A stretch of 64,000 nucleotides of DNA from Rapana venosa (lineage: Eukaryota > Mollusca > Gastropoda > Neogastropoda > Muricidae), in the NCBI GenBank assembly GCA_028751875.1, contig CM054154.1, forward strand, positions 52,307,476-52,371,475, read 5' to 3'. Below, in pieces: positions 34,641 through 46,220 of the stretch. Every line of letters starts with the position of its first letter. The first letter of the stretch is position 1. The translations under genes and the position numbers were made by a program. The notes beneath the pieces are model-generated. The model saw nothing but the letters and a program-made list of their open reading frames with translations. It searched no databases and was not told where the DNA came from.

Positions 34641-36105
34641 TTTTTTATCTAAATTTTTTTCTTTAAAATTATTACCTATAATACAAAATGTCTTTTATGT
34701 TACGTCATTAGTTGTTTAATTAATTCCATCCACTTTTCCATAGATACTTCTAATATTCCACGATAAAATTCTCATTTTTACTCATTTTTTAAAATCATTG
34801 TAACCAGAGACTTTTTAATGTGGAAACAAACCCTGTGCATATCATTGTAAGAAATTTTATTGTTTTTTTTTCCTTATAATATTTTAAATATAGAAATGCT
34901 TTTCCCTTCTATCATTTTTTAAAAGTCAAGGAAAAAAACAAGGGCAACAAATTTTTATAACCATTAAAAATTTTAAAAAATCAAGAATCAATTTTACCTT
35001 AAATTTTATTTATATTTTTAATATTGTTAAAGAATTTTACAAACCATCCTTGTACCAAAAAACAAAAATTTGATAGAAAAATTAAATGATAACATTGTTC
35101 AAAAGACTTTAAAGGGACAACTTTCTTGGGTTTAAAATTGTAAGAGACTGGGTTTGTGTTTTGTGGTTTTGTGGGCCGCGGTGCGTTGTGTGTGTGTGGT
35201 TTTGGTTGTGTGTGGTGTTGTAACCTACTACTTTTATTTTTCACCACTCTTGGACTGTTTATTCTATACAAGTATTAATCTTTTACGCCCTCGAAAGTGC
35301 ACAGGGGAAAATACTTTTGACAAAAATTGAAAGCAAAGTTTTTTTTTTTTTTTTTTAAATGACGTGTATCATCTGGCACCACATTTTTGTTTTTTGTATC
35401 TGGGGCTAAAATATGTGTGGTTTTGAAAAGCGTGTGGTGCATTTGCGTGCGCGTTTTGTTTGAGTGCGCATGCGCCGTGTATATTATGTGTAGTGAGTGT
35501 GGGGAGGTTCCTATTTTGTAATGTTTTTCATGAGGGCGGTGCATGTATGTGTATGGAAGGGGGGAAAATGGGGGGGGGAAAAATCCTTATGCATTTTCCC
35601 ATTATTTTATATATGTACGAATTTTGTGTGTGTGTGTGTGTGTTGTGTGGTTTTGTGTGTGTGTGTGTGTGGTGTGGGTGTGTGGTTTGTGGTGTGTGGG
35701 GTGTGTGGGGTGTTGTGTGTGTGTGGTTGTGTTGGGGTTTTGGTGTCTTTTTGATAATGGGCATTTTGGTGCGTGGGGCACGTATGTGAGTGTGTGAAAA
35801 AACTGTGTTCATATTTTGGTGTGTGTATGGGGGTTGGGGCCGTGTGTGCGCGTGCACGACGCGTAAAAAAAAAAATTTATAAACTTTTTCCAATCAAAGG
35901 TTTTTACAACTGTCTTCCTACATTGGTGTGTGTGTGTACGGGGCGGGGTGGCGCGCACCGGGTTTGGGTTTTTTGTATTTTTTTTTAAAGCTATCTTGGA
36001 AAGTTTTAAACAACTGAATGTATTTTTTCGTGTTTTTTAGATAAATTTTTGGTGTCAAAGTCCTGTCAGATTGTAATTTCCTTCATGGATGAAAAAGTGT
36101 TTTTG
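34641..36105. other. Low-accuracy sequence with GT-rich tracts
   Basis: AT-rich to 35140. GT-rich stretches lie at 35150-35220 and 35625-35745, and there is a GC-rich patch at 35830-35960. I see no gene. Confidence 0.5.
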
Positions 36106-36132
36106 CTTGACTTGACTTGACTTGCTTGACAC
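36106..36132. repeat. (CTTGA)n tandem
   Basis: About five pentamer units. It may be the tail of an unrecognised retroelement. Confidence 0.75.
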
Positions 36133-36780
36133 TCAAGACCCTAACCAATGACTTTTGAAACCCCCACAACCAAATTTCTTTTAGGAGTTTGTACTTTTTG
36201 AAAGTTTTTTTGGTAACTATCAGCCATCGGTATTCCTCCCCCTTTACCGAATATATAAAAAAAACAAACAAAACTAACTGTCCAACAGATTACACCCAAA
36301 CTCTCCCAATGACTGGGCATCTTCATAAATTTTTTTGGGAACCTGTAAATTTATCAATTCCTTACCACCCCGGGAAACTTTTGATACAGGGAAATGTGTG
36401 CAGCTGTGGGTGGAGAAGGATTTGATACTAATATTGTAAAAACCATTTGGGAAGTCAACCCATTACCAAATGTCAAAAGTATTTTCTTCCACCGTGTCAC
36501 CAAACCCCCATAAACCACTGGCCATCATGGACAGCACCCCCCCCTGTGTTCCCATCCCAGCCCCCCCAGCCAGCGCTAGTTGAACACTCTCCCGCCTAAA
36601 CCGGTCAGCATCTACTCCCTCCCAGTTCACCCCACCCTATTCCCCCAAACTCCACAGCCCTCCAATCTGAAATCCACCCTCCTCCATCAGTCCCCTCATC
36701 ACCCTCCCCTTCCAATCCACCTTGCCTCCCACCCCCACTCTCTACACCCTTCCAGACCTCATAAGTCCAGTACTGGTACA
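36133..36780. other. Unrecognised, C-rich toward the end
   Basis: Strongly C/CT-biased from 36480 to 36770 with few G. The open frames there are proline/serine-rich and probably compositional. Confidence 0.45.
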
Positions 36781-37119
36781 ACTTAAAAAACGTAAGTTAG
36801 GAGCTTATCACAACAGTTCCTTTTGAGGGGCCAATGGTGAGTGTTTATAGTAATAGACAAATACTGAACAGTTGAGAATGATAACGCAATGCATTTGTTT
36901 GTATTTTAGACATATATGTCATGGCGTTTCTATTTTTAGAACTCCACCACTGTCACCCTAAATATAGCCGTGTAACCATTTGTTAGTGAGGTATTCTTGT
37001 GATTCATTTAAGTATAGCATCACTTTGCTTCATGAATGTGAAAATACACATATATATAGTCAATAAAATATAATAATGATTCAAACATTCTACTCTTGGC
37101 CGTTTTTGTTGTTGTTTTT
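36781..37119. other. Cleaner unique-looking sequence
   Basis: About 340 bp of normal-looking sequence without homopolymer smoothing. Contains AATAAA near 37065 after TATATATAG, so it could be the end of a transcript, but nothing else supports a gene. Confidence 0.4.
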
Positions 37120-37235
37120 TAAAATATATTTCTGATCCATGTGTTTTGGATGATCTCTCTCTGTCACTTCGCCAAAAACCTACATTTCATACTTTCAAAT
37201 CCAGTCTCAAGACACAATTATTTCCAACTTAGGAT
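37120..37235 (+). pseudogene. L2-like ORF2 extreme C-terminus
   Basis: Encodes LDDLSLSLRQKPTFHTFKSS followed by LKTQLFPT and a stop near 37230. This matches the ORF2 ends of L2 copies b, d and e (LPLSLR-QKPTY, then FKSSLKTYLFQT). Only about 35 codons survive. A TGAG tandem lies at 37308-37323. Confidence 0.72.
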
Positions 37236-37323
37236 CTTCCCCATAGTTACACTTCTTATATTTTCCTACTTTCAACATATATCTCCATCACCCCGCCTAA
37301 GCATGTGAGTGAGTGAGTGAGTC

Positions 37324-39439
37324 TAAATTTAAACTCTGTTGTTGTTGTTTTTTTATTTTGAGGGTTGGGGAAGGGGGGTTGAACAGTCAGATCTGTACTA
37401 ATGATTCGAATGCAAGTGCTATGATTTCTTTGCCTTACAAGACTCAACACTCTAAAAATTAAATATATTATCAAAATAACTACATTTTTAGCTCTAAATG
37501 CAAGGCAAATTCAATGGTTGGTTTGTATTCCACTGCATGCACTCACCCACAACAAGTGACATGTTCATTTCTTAGGGTCTTGCATGGTGATGATGATTTG
37601 GGAATCTTCACGTCCCCAAATCAGCCATGCGGGTTCCTTGTCCTCCTCTTCCATACGTTGTCAAGGTTTGTTGAAAGCCTTGGGTGCAGTGACCCATTCA
37701 AAACAGCATGACTTTGAAATCCCCCTGAACAGCCGGGCCCCCACTTCCCGTCAAATGTGAGTGCTCAATGGGTCAGGGGAAATGCCCCCTTCCCAACCCC
37801 TGCTGAATACCAGTTCCCGCCCTTATCGTCCTTGGAACCCCGCGTTCATTTAGTATTAAGCCACCTGTCGTTGGACAGGGGCAGAGGGCTGTCATCGTTC
37901 CTGGAACAAAGATCCGGCCTTCCCCAAAGAGGTTGTCCCAAATGAACCTAGCGTTACATGGTTCAGGCTTGCCAAAATTTACAAGAAGTTAGGTTTAACA
38001 ACAGCTCCCGCCCCCCAGCGGGGTCCTGTCCACATGGTGAGCAGCTCTGCATGTCTGGAGGTGGCCTCACACACTGCTTTCAGATTTCCGCCCTGGTGTG
38101 GGCAGCGCAGTGGCCACAATACTTTTACGAAGGTCCAGAAAGGTGTTGACAGCCTGTGGCTTGTTTAAAAAGGGGCAAGTACATTTTTGATGAAGGCAGA
38201 ACTGAATATTTTGATTGGGTCCCCCAAGACTTTCACCTACTCAGTGTTGCGTAAAATTTATTTTTGGCCTTAGTTTAAAAGGGGGAGTGACCGCACAATC
38301 CCCCCAGCCATGAAATGTACCCGTGCCATTTTTTTTTGGGACGTTTGCAAAAAATATATCAAGCTGGTTAAATCAAACCTCATTTAAACTTTTCCCTCAG
38401 TGGCGGGTGTTCTATCTCTTACTCAGCATAGGGGTGAAGAGAACTCCTTTTTTTCAAATGGTAACAAGATATCTGGGGCCAATAATGTGGTGAATTTCCA
38501 CCCCACACCCAATGCAATGGTGATACAATTTTTGGTCTTGCTGCTTGGACAAGACCTGGCCAATGGAAAATCTTCAGTTTGGATCTCTGTTTCTCAAAGA
38601 ATTTTGCTGGGGAACAGTGTCACAGATGATGGAAAAAATTGTGTCCCCTACCCATTCGAATTTGGGGGGGAACCCTTTTTGTCTTTCCCATGGTCTTGTT
38701 TTTGAAAAGGGAAAAGGGGCGCCGTTTGAGATGAAAGGTTTGTTGTTGTCGTTTTCCCTTTCTTCCTAGGAAAATCCCGGAGGATTTTCTCTGCGGACCC
38801 AAAAAATTTTATATTTGCTTTTCCCCAAAAAAAGTGAAAGTATTGTTTCTCCAAATGTTTTTCTAATTTTGTCGTTTTGTTTTTCTGTAGGTTCTTTTGC
38901 AATTGCAGTTTTAAAAACGTGTTGCTTTTCGTTGAGATGAAAAAGTAATTTGGCATTCACTTTCTTCTAAAAAAAATATCTATAAAAAAGGGGGTTGTTT
39001 GGTTTATAGGGGGGAGACTGCTTCCCGTCCGTTTTAGGTTTTTTTTTCTCTTTTTTTTTTTTTCCCTCTACAAAATTTTGATAAAAATCATTTTTACCCA
39101 ACAAAACCGGGAGAAAAAATGAAAAAATAAAAAAAAACAGGGTTTAAGGGGTTAATCTTCCAGCCGATGACTTCCAGTCTGTTAGGTCGCGGCATCACCC
39201 TACCCCAAGTGAACTTTATCTGTTGAAAGAAGGGGGGGGGGGGGGCTATAAAGATCAACCATGAATATCGATTTCAAAAAGGGGTGCCCAGCAGCTCTGA
39301 ATATATCAAGGCAGTGGGTAAGAGGGTTATAGGAAGGGGGGTGGGGGCTTTCACACCTGTGGCAGTCAAGTGTAAGGGGTTCCCCTTTTTTATCACTAGA
39401 AACCTACAGTAACTGTTATTTCCCGTCAAGCCCTGCAGG
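37324..39439. other. No gene recognised
   Basis: 37470-38170 has more balanced composition and short open frames (37514-37711, 37757-37945) but no recognisable domain or splice structure. 38170-39440 is noisy. If a host exon exists in this part of the window, 37500-38150 is a candidate, but I cannot support one. Confidence 0.4.
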
Positions 39440-39488
39440 CCTACCCCTTCCCCCCCTTTTTTTTCATGGACAGCACCCCCCCCCCCCC

Positions 39489-39527
<39 letters not shown>

Positions 39528-40045
39528 TCTTCTTCCTCTTCCACATCACTCCTTTCTCCCCATGCACACACACAAATCCCTCCTCTCTCCCACCCCCCCC
39601 CTCTCCCCCCCCCTCTTCCCTTTCTCTTAAAACACACTCTTTTTTCTACTCACACACACACACACACCACCCCGCCTCATCTCTTTCACACATGCTCTCT
39701 CTCTCACCAAAAACCTCACAAACCCCACCTCTCTTACCACACACCTCTCCAACCCCACCATACACTCTTCCCCTCTCCTCTTCAAACACACACCAACCCC
39801 CTTTTTTCCTCACACACACATACATGGTTTTCTTTCCCCTCTCCCTCACACACTCTATCTTTCCCCTCCCCCCCCCTCTTCTCTCTGACACACACACCTT
39901 CTCTCTCTCCACACACACACACATCCTCACTCTTCACCACACACACATGTTTCCCCTCAACACAACCTGCTCTCTCTCCTTTTACTCTCACACACAAGAC
40001 CTTCTCCCCCCTTCTAAAAAACACACCCCACACAACACTGTCTCT

Positions 40046-40078
<33 letters not shown>

Positions 40079-40440
40079 TGCTCCTCTTTCTATCTTTTTG
40101 TCCCTTCTTCTTTTTTTCCCACACCACACACCAAAAAATACCACACACTCATTTTACTCACCACTACACACACATTCTCTCCCCCCTCTTCCTCTGTACA
40201 CACAACACACACAAACACACACCAACCCACACACCACACCACACACACACACACACACACACACCAACACCACACACCCCACACACACGTGTTCTTCTTC
40301 CCTTTACAGAAATTGTTTACTTTCCACTGTCGCTCCCTTTTGTTGTGAAAATCTGTCCCCTTAGTGGTAGCACCCTTCCTCCCTCTCCCCCCCCATCCCA
40401 AAGCTCCCCCCCCTGTTACCCGTGGGATTAACTTTGCTAT
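39440..40440 (+). repeat. 1-kb pyrimidine/CA-rich tract
   Basis: Almost no G on the plus strand over about 1 kb. Contains a pure (CT)n at 39493-39525, many CACACA blocks, and (CA)n at about 40240-40262. Frames up to 218 residues on plus and 153 on minus are products of the bias. Confidence 0.85.
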
Positions 40441-43400
40441 GTGTATCATGAGTAGGCACATGGTTTTGAAACAGGGCCCTGTTTTAAAAAAAAAGGGGGG
40501 GAGGAAATAACACCACAGAGCTCTAAAATTTTTAGAGAAGCGGAGATGCAAAATTTGGGCAGGTGAGTTTCATGTCACTTTGTTTTTAGTGTGTAATTCT
40601 ATGCTAAATTTGGTTTCTTTGAGTCAATTTTTTTTTTGGGGGGGGAAAAATTGCTGCAAAAAATTTATTTTTTAAGAAGAAAAATAAAAATTTGCTGAAA
40701 ATATTGTTTTTTTTCAGCTTTAAACTTTCTGAACTTTGTTTGAATTAAATGAATTTTTTTAAAATGGTCCCATGAGGTCCTCAAAAATCCCTTTCAGGCC
40801 CACACCACCCCCACACACCAACCACACACAAAACACACCCCAAAACACCACACACCACACCACAAAACAAAAAAACACACACATTTTCTGGGGTAGGCGA
40901 TTTGTCTTTCCATATTCTATTGTAACTATTTACTGGTGCTGTTACCTACAAATCATTTGCTGTTAGGGCATGCAGCAGAAAAAGCCAAAATTTTCCCTGC
41001 TTGTAAAAAAACCCCCGTGACACCTAAATGATAAAAGGGTTCCAGTTAAAAATTTTTTTAATCTTTAACCCAAAATTGGGACCAAATTAAACATTCTCTC
41101 TTTTCTAGTGTTTGTCGTACTTGAAAACATACTTTTTCCATTTTAATTTCGGTCCATAAAAATTTCATGTATCCAGGTTTAACGCTATGCAAAATTGTTC
41201 ACACACCCCACCCCAAACACACACACACACACCACACACCCCACACCCACACACACACACACACTCAAACCACACAAAACCACACACACACACACAAACA
41301 CACACACAACACACCCACATACTCATGCACTAAATAAACCATGTTTTATATCATTTTTGAGAAACGTGTACCATAATTATTTTTTTAAGGTACAAGCTGA
41401 ACCAATTTTGCCTGTAATCACTAATTTTCTCATAAAAAATACTGTATCATTTCAACATTAGGGGTACTTGAAGGATTAATTAGACCCAAAAATCGGAAAA
41501 ATGCTGTGCGGGAAAAGCAAAAACTAAACGTTATTTTTGAAATTTTAGCTACAGAACATCAGGTAGGCTGGCAGAACAAAACATAACCATCCACCCCTGT
41601 CTGTAAAACCTGTGAGCCCTCACCCCCAAGGTGGTATTACTCAACTCTAGTCTTTGGTGTGGGTGATGGGCGTTACTCAACTTACTGGGGTATGGGGAGA
41701 AGACTGGGAAAAGGCGTATCTTGGGGAAAAATTATTTATTTTTTAAATAAGTGCATTTTTCCCCCCCTCAATTTTTTCTCAATTTTGGGATTGTTATTAC
41801 CGACAATTTTTAGAGTAGAATAAAACAAACAAACAAAAAACCCTTTTTGGCAATTTTTTCCTTGAAACCCAAAAAATCGTTTCCCGTAAAGGGGGCTGCA
41901 TCCCCCATAAGGAATACCCCACCCCCTCCTCCTCCACCTACAGAGGTGAATACAACCCCACCCCCTTTACTTTGACCCCCCCAAAACCCGATCCTCAACC
42001 CCTCCCTTTAACAAAAAAGCTTTCTGACCCTTCCCCCCACCTCCCCTTCCTCTCCTTGCCAAAACCCCAAAAATTTCCCCCCACTCCTTCATATGTAGCA
42101 AATTTTAAAATCATAACATTTGACAAGTCAAGTGAAATTCTTCATTACCTAGAACAAAAATTTTTTAATACAAAACTTTTTTAAAAATTTTCCCTTTAAT
42201 TTCAGCCAATGAAATCTTTTTAGGAAAATTTGTATTTTTTATTTTGTAAACCAACAAGCCCAAAAAAAGGGAAAAAAAAAGAAAGATAAGTTTAAAAATT
42301 CTGTTTTTTTGGGTAATGGAATAGTTGAAGTTGGCTTCCCTTAAATATTAGGTGTCCCTTTATTGCAAAAATATGACTTTTGGGCTTTATACAAAAATGT
42401 CATAAGCAAAGGCCCTTTCTCACAAACTACAAAAGTTTTCCCCTTAAAAAACTTTCAAAAAAAGTTTTTTCTCGCAAACTTTTTTTTGCGGTCACCCCCC
42501 CAAATTTTTAATATTGACTATGCGTTCCCAAATCTTGGGAAAACCTGCAGGGAAAAAAAACTTTAAAAATTTAAAACATCGTTTGTTAAAAGAGCAGTAA
42601 AAAATTTGTTGTTAAAATCAAACACCCTGACCCAATTTAGGATTTAAGCAAAAAATGTCCTGACTTTTCGGGAAAAAGATTTTAATTCATTAAAACTTGT
42701 TTTTTGCCAAAAGTTGTTTTAAAAAAAAAAAGCACCTCTGGGAAAGGGTTACCAAAAAATTTAAAAGAAAACCCAAAATAGGGCAAAAAACCATTTGCTG
42801 ACAAAAATTTTTAAGGGCCCCAAAAAACCTAAAATAAATCGGCCTCTTTTGGGGTTTTCCAAAATCAGTTCCTTTGGAAAAAGCCCCAAAAAAATTTTAT
42901 TTGCTTTAAAAAACAAGATCAGTATAAAATACATTTTAAAAAAGTAATTTTATGAATAAAAATTCAAACATGCTTGAAAAATTTTTACATTTCCCATCCT
43001 TTTTGCTTTTTCCTTTAACCGGGTTTTTCCCTTGAACCCCTGTTTTCTAGGGGGTTTAATTTTAGTAACTGAAATCAATATTTAAAAATTTTTTTAAAGT
43101 AGCTTGTGTTTCATTGGGGGGGGTGGGGTGAAAAGGGGCCAAAAGATGTTAGTAAATTTTCATTAAAAAATTTATATGACCAAAGTTTTTAAATTCTATA
43201 GAGGAATTGTTTATAATTTTTTTGATATTGTGTTTATAAGTATTGAACAATGATGGGTTGATTTAAAAAACACTGGGCATACTTTGGGTTTGGTGTATGT
43301 TTTTGGGGGTTTGTGCCCACATGTGCTTTAGTGTGGGGGTTTTTCGCACACATGTGCGTGAGTGCATGGTTTTGTTGTTTAATCGGTTTTGTTTTGGGTT

Positions 43401-43540
43401 TTACTTTCTGTTTTTTTGTCTGGGTGGGGGTTTTTTGTTTTTATTTGTATGTTTAACATTTCATTTAAAATTGGGTTTTTTTTTTGTTGCTGTTTCCTTT
43501 CCTTTTTTTATTTTTAGTTTGGGAAAAGACCGCAGAACAC
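40441..43540. other. Low-accuracy sequence with CA tracts
   Basis: CA-rich tracts at 40800-40885 and 41200-41330. The rest is AT-rich, homopolymer-laden and without recognisable coding. Confidence 0.5.
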
Positions 43541-44290
43541 ATAGAAGCGGCAAATACCCGTGTGGTTCTGCCAAAAGGTTTAGGGAACAATTCGATCAAA
43601 GCTTAAAACGAAATATTGGTGTCCAAAGATCTCAAAGCTAAAAAGTCAAAAGAAAGGGAGGGGGAGATTTTGTCTGCCCCAGTTTTTTTGAATAAAAAGG
43701 GTAAAGACAAAACCAGCAGGGAAAAAAGGGCTTGGGTTTGGGCAGGGAGGATGGGAATGGTAGGGGAATTCTGCTACCGGGAGAATATGACTCAAAGCAA
43801 AATCTGGTTTGCTTCAAACCAGGATTGCGGTGCTGGAAAAAGGAAAAGGGTTGGCAAGTCTCCTCGGAGGTCGGAAAATCCCATGGAGAGACCGTTGATG
43901 TGTAGGGGCCGCATTGGACCGTTCTCCGTGTGGCTCGGAACTGGGTTCCGGGGGCCGCAAACGTTTTTTGGGGGCTGTGGGAGCCGAGTCGCCTGGGTTT
44001 TACAGGGGTCGGGTGGGGAAAAACGGGGGCGCGGGGTGGAGGGGGGAGTGTGCAGGGGGGGGTGGCTGAATAAATTGTGGGTTGCCGGTGGACTGCGCTG
44101 GTTTAGCACGTCGCGGAGGGGAACCCCACATATAGGGAGAGCGTGGGGTTCTGGGGATGGAGGGGGGGGGGGGGGGGGGAACCCGGGGGGACCTGGGCTG
44201 CCTGTTTGCGGATGGCTTGGGGGGGGGGGGGGGGGGGGGGGGGGTTAGGTAGGGGGTAGGCTCGACAGAAAAAGGGGGAAGGCCATCAAG
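43541..44290. other. G-rich region, unrecognised
   Basis: A GC-richer island in AT-rich surroundings, with poly-G runs near 44161-44179 and 44220-44244. A 210-codon plus frame covers it, but the glycine/tryptophan-rich composition and noise make it doubtful. Confidence 0.4.
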
Positions 44291-45371
44291 CAAACCTCCC
44301 CGGGGAAAAAAAAGACAAAAAAGGGAAAAAAAAGAAGATTGAAAAAAAGTTTTTCCTTTTTTTGTATCCTTTATTTTGTTTTCTGTTGTGGTTCTTTAAA
44401 AAAAATCCTTAAACTGGGAAAATGGGAAAATCTACTCAAATAAAATGGTTTATAGGGGGAAAAAGGGGCAGTTTCCCGTGGAAATAACGCTAAAGGAGGT
44501 TAAGCTTTTTGGTTTTGGAATCGCCAAGTTTTTAAATTTGATTACAAGTGCTACTGATAAAGTTATGCTAATGCCCACAAACTCCCTTTTTTTAACTAAA
44601 ATAGAACGAAAAATTTAAAAAAATCGGTTAAGTGGGTTGCGAATCATTTGATTTCAATTTTCATCTGAATGGTTTAAAGCCCAAAATTTTCACGTGTTTT
44701 CAAGATCATTTTTTGCAAAAGGTTTTCTCATTAGATAACAATGACTCTTTTTTAATATAGACTATTTTTAAAAATGTTTAACTTTTAAAATACTGTGATT
44801 CTTCCCCGAATTTGTCGTTAACTTTTAAATTTATTTTCCCAAAGTTAAATCCAACTTCCATTCAAATAGGGGAATAAGAAAAGTTCCCCAAACAGAGGAG
44901 TCGTTTAAATGTGGTGAAAAAAAGAGCTAGGTGATGATTCCATTATTTTTCAAAGTCATTTTTTTTGTGCAGTTAAAAAAAAAAATTTATCCCCGGGTTT
45001 TATCAAAAGAAACCCAAAAGTTTTGAAATTTTAGAGAGAGAGAGGAGAGGAGAGGGAGAGAGAGAGAGAAAGAGAGAAGAGAGAGAGAGAGAGAAGAGAG
45101 TGTATGGACTTAACTCTGATACATTTTCCCAAACTTGTATTGATTTCCCGTACCTTTCCTGTTTGCCAATGGTCTTTCTTTTTCTGCCATAATTTGTGCT
45201 TTCCATTTGGAATGTTTTGTTTGGAGTTTTTTTTCACATCCCCACATCCTTTTGGGGGGTTTTTTGAAATAAAATATTAAATTGTTTTGGGGTGGCGGGG
45301 GTGGGTTGGTTTGTTTTGTTTTTTTTTGTGTGCTTGTTGTTTGGATTTTTTGTTTTTTGTGTTTTTAAATT

Positions 45372-45373
<2 letters not shown>
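44291..45373. other. No gene recognised; contains (GA)n
   Basis: Noisy sequence with a GA array at 45034-45101. Confidence 0.6.
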
Positions 45374-45425
<52 letters not shown>

Positions 45426-45480
45426 TTGGCTTTTTTTTTTTTTTTTTTTTTTTTTTTGGGGGAGGGGGGGGGGGGGGGAG
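45374..45480. repeat. poly-G, poly-T, poly-G homopolymers
   Basis: 51 G at 45374-45424, then about 27 T at 45431-45457, then a G-rich run. A 51-base G homopolymer is exceptional and may be a consensus artefact of a shorter run or of failed sequencing through it. Confidence 0.8.
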
Positions 45481-45909
45481 GGGATTTGGGAATTTTTTTT
45501 TCCTTTTTTGTTGTTTTGTTTGTTCTGCATAGTTTTGTTTTTGCTGTTATTGTATGTTGTTATTTTTTGGTGGCATTGTGTGTTTTTGTTTTTGTTTTTG
45601 CTGTTTTTTTCTTTTTTTTTTTTTAGATAGAGGCTTTATGAAAAAAGCAAATGCTTTTCTTTTTCAATTTTTTCCTCTGTAAATAAAAGTTTGACTTACA
45701 CAAAACCCCACACACATGCAGACACACCACAAAAGCAGCACCCACAACACCAAAAACCACAAACCACACAAAACACACACACACAACACACACAACACAC
45801 ACCACACCACACCCCCACCCCAAAAATAAAAACCTCCCACCACTCAAAAAAATAAAAATTAAGATGAATTTTTCTGAAAATAACTTTTTCTTCAAAAAAG
45901 CAAAGAAAA
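45481..45909. other. No gene recognised; CA-rich tract
   Basis: T-rich then a CA-rich tract at about 45700-45820. Confidence 0.6.
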
Positions 45910-46220
45910 ACCCTTATCACCAAAGCTTTCACAAACCAGGTGGCATTTTTCAACTACGCACGGGGCACAACACTAATAAACACCTCCCAGAAAATTAAAA
46001 TTACACCAACTGTAGTGCCCCTGTGGAGAAAAAAAAGGATACGCCCACACCAACAAGACTGCAGGACTCTCCGATGCTAAGGCGGAATTTGGGGCCCTCC
46101 CCCACGCCTCTGGACAAAACTGTACGGCACCAGGGGTGGAACCTGCAGGCAACTGCTGAATTCCTTAGAAGTTTGGGGTCTCACAACAAAAACCCAGGCA
46201 ACGCAAAGAAGAAAAAAAAG
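45910..46220 (+). repeat. Dispersed repeat R, copy 1
   Basis: Matches the reverse complement of 48440-48790 with many indels. Shared landmarks are AGCTTTCACAAACCAGGTGG, AAAGGATACGCCCACACCAA, GACTGCAGGACTCTCC, and GTCTCACAACAAAAACCCAG. One frame gives a basic end (KKKKKQRRKKE). It looks like part of a dispersed transposon. The family is not recognised. Confidence 0.65.

Noticed and set aside
36580..36786. Proline/serine-rich small protein
   Set aside because: C-rich compositional bias in a region nearly lacking G.
39692..40348. 218-codon open frame
   Set aside because: Lies in a pyrimidine/CA-rich tract where stops are rare; composition is Ser/Thr/His/Pro with no domain.
43616..44248. 210-codon open frame
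   Set aside because: Glycine-rich end from poly-G runs in noisy sequence; no family motif.
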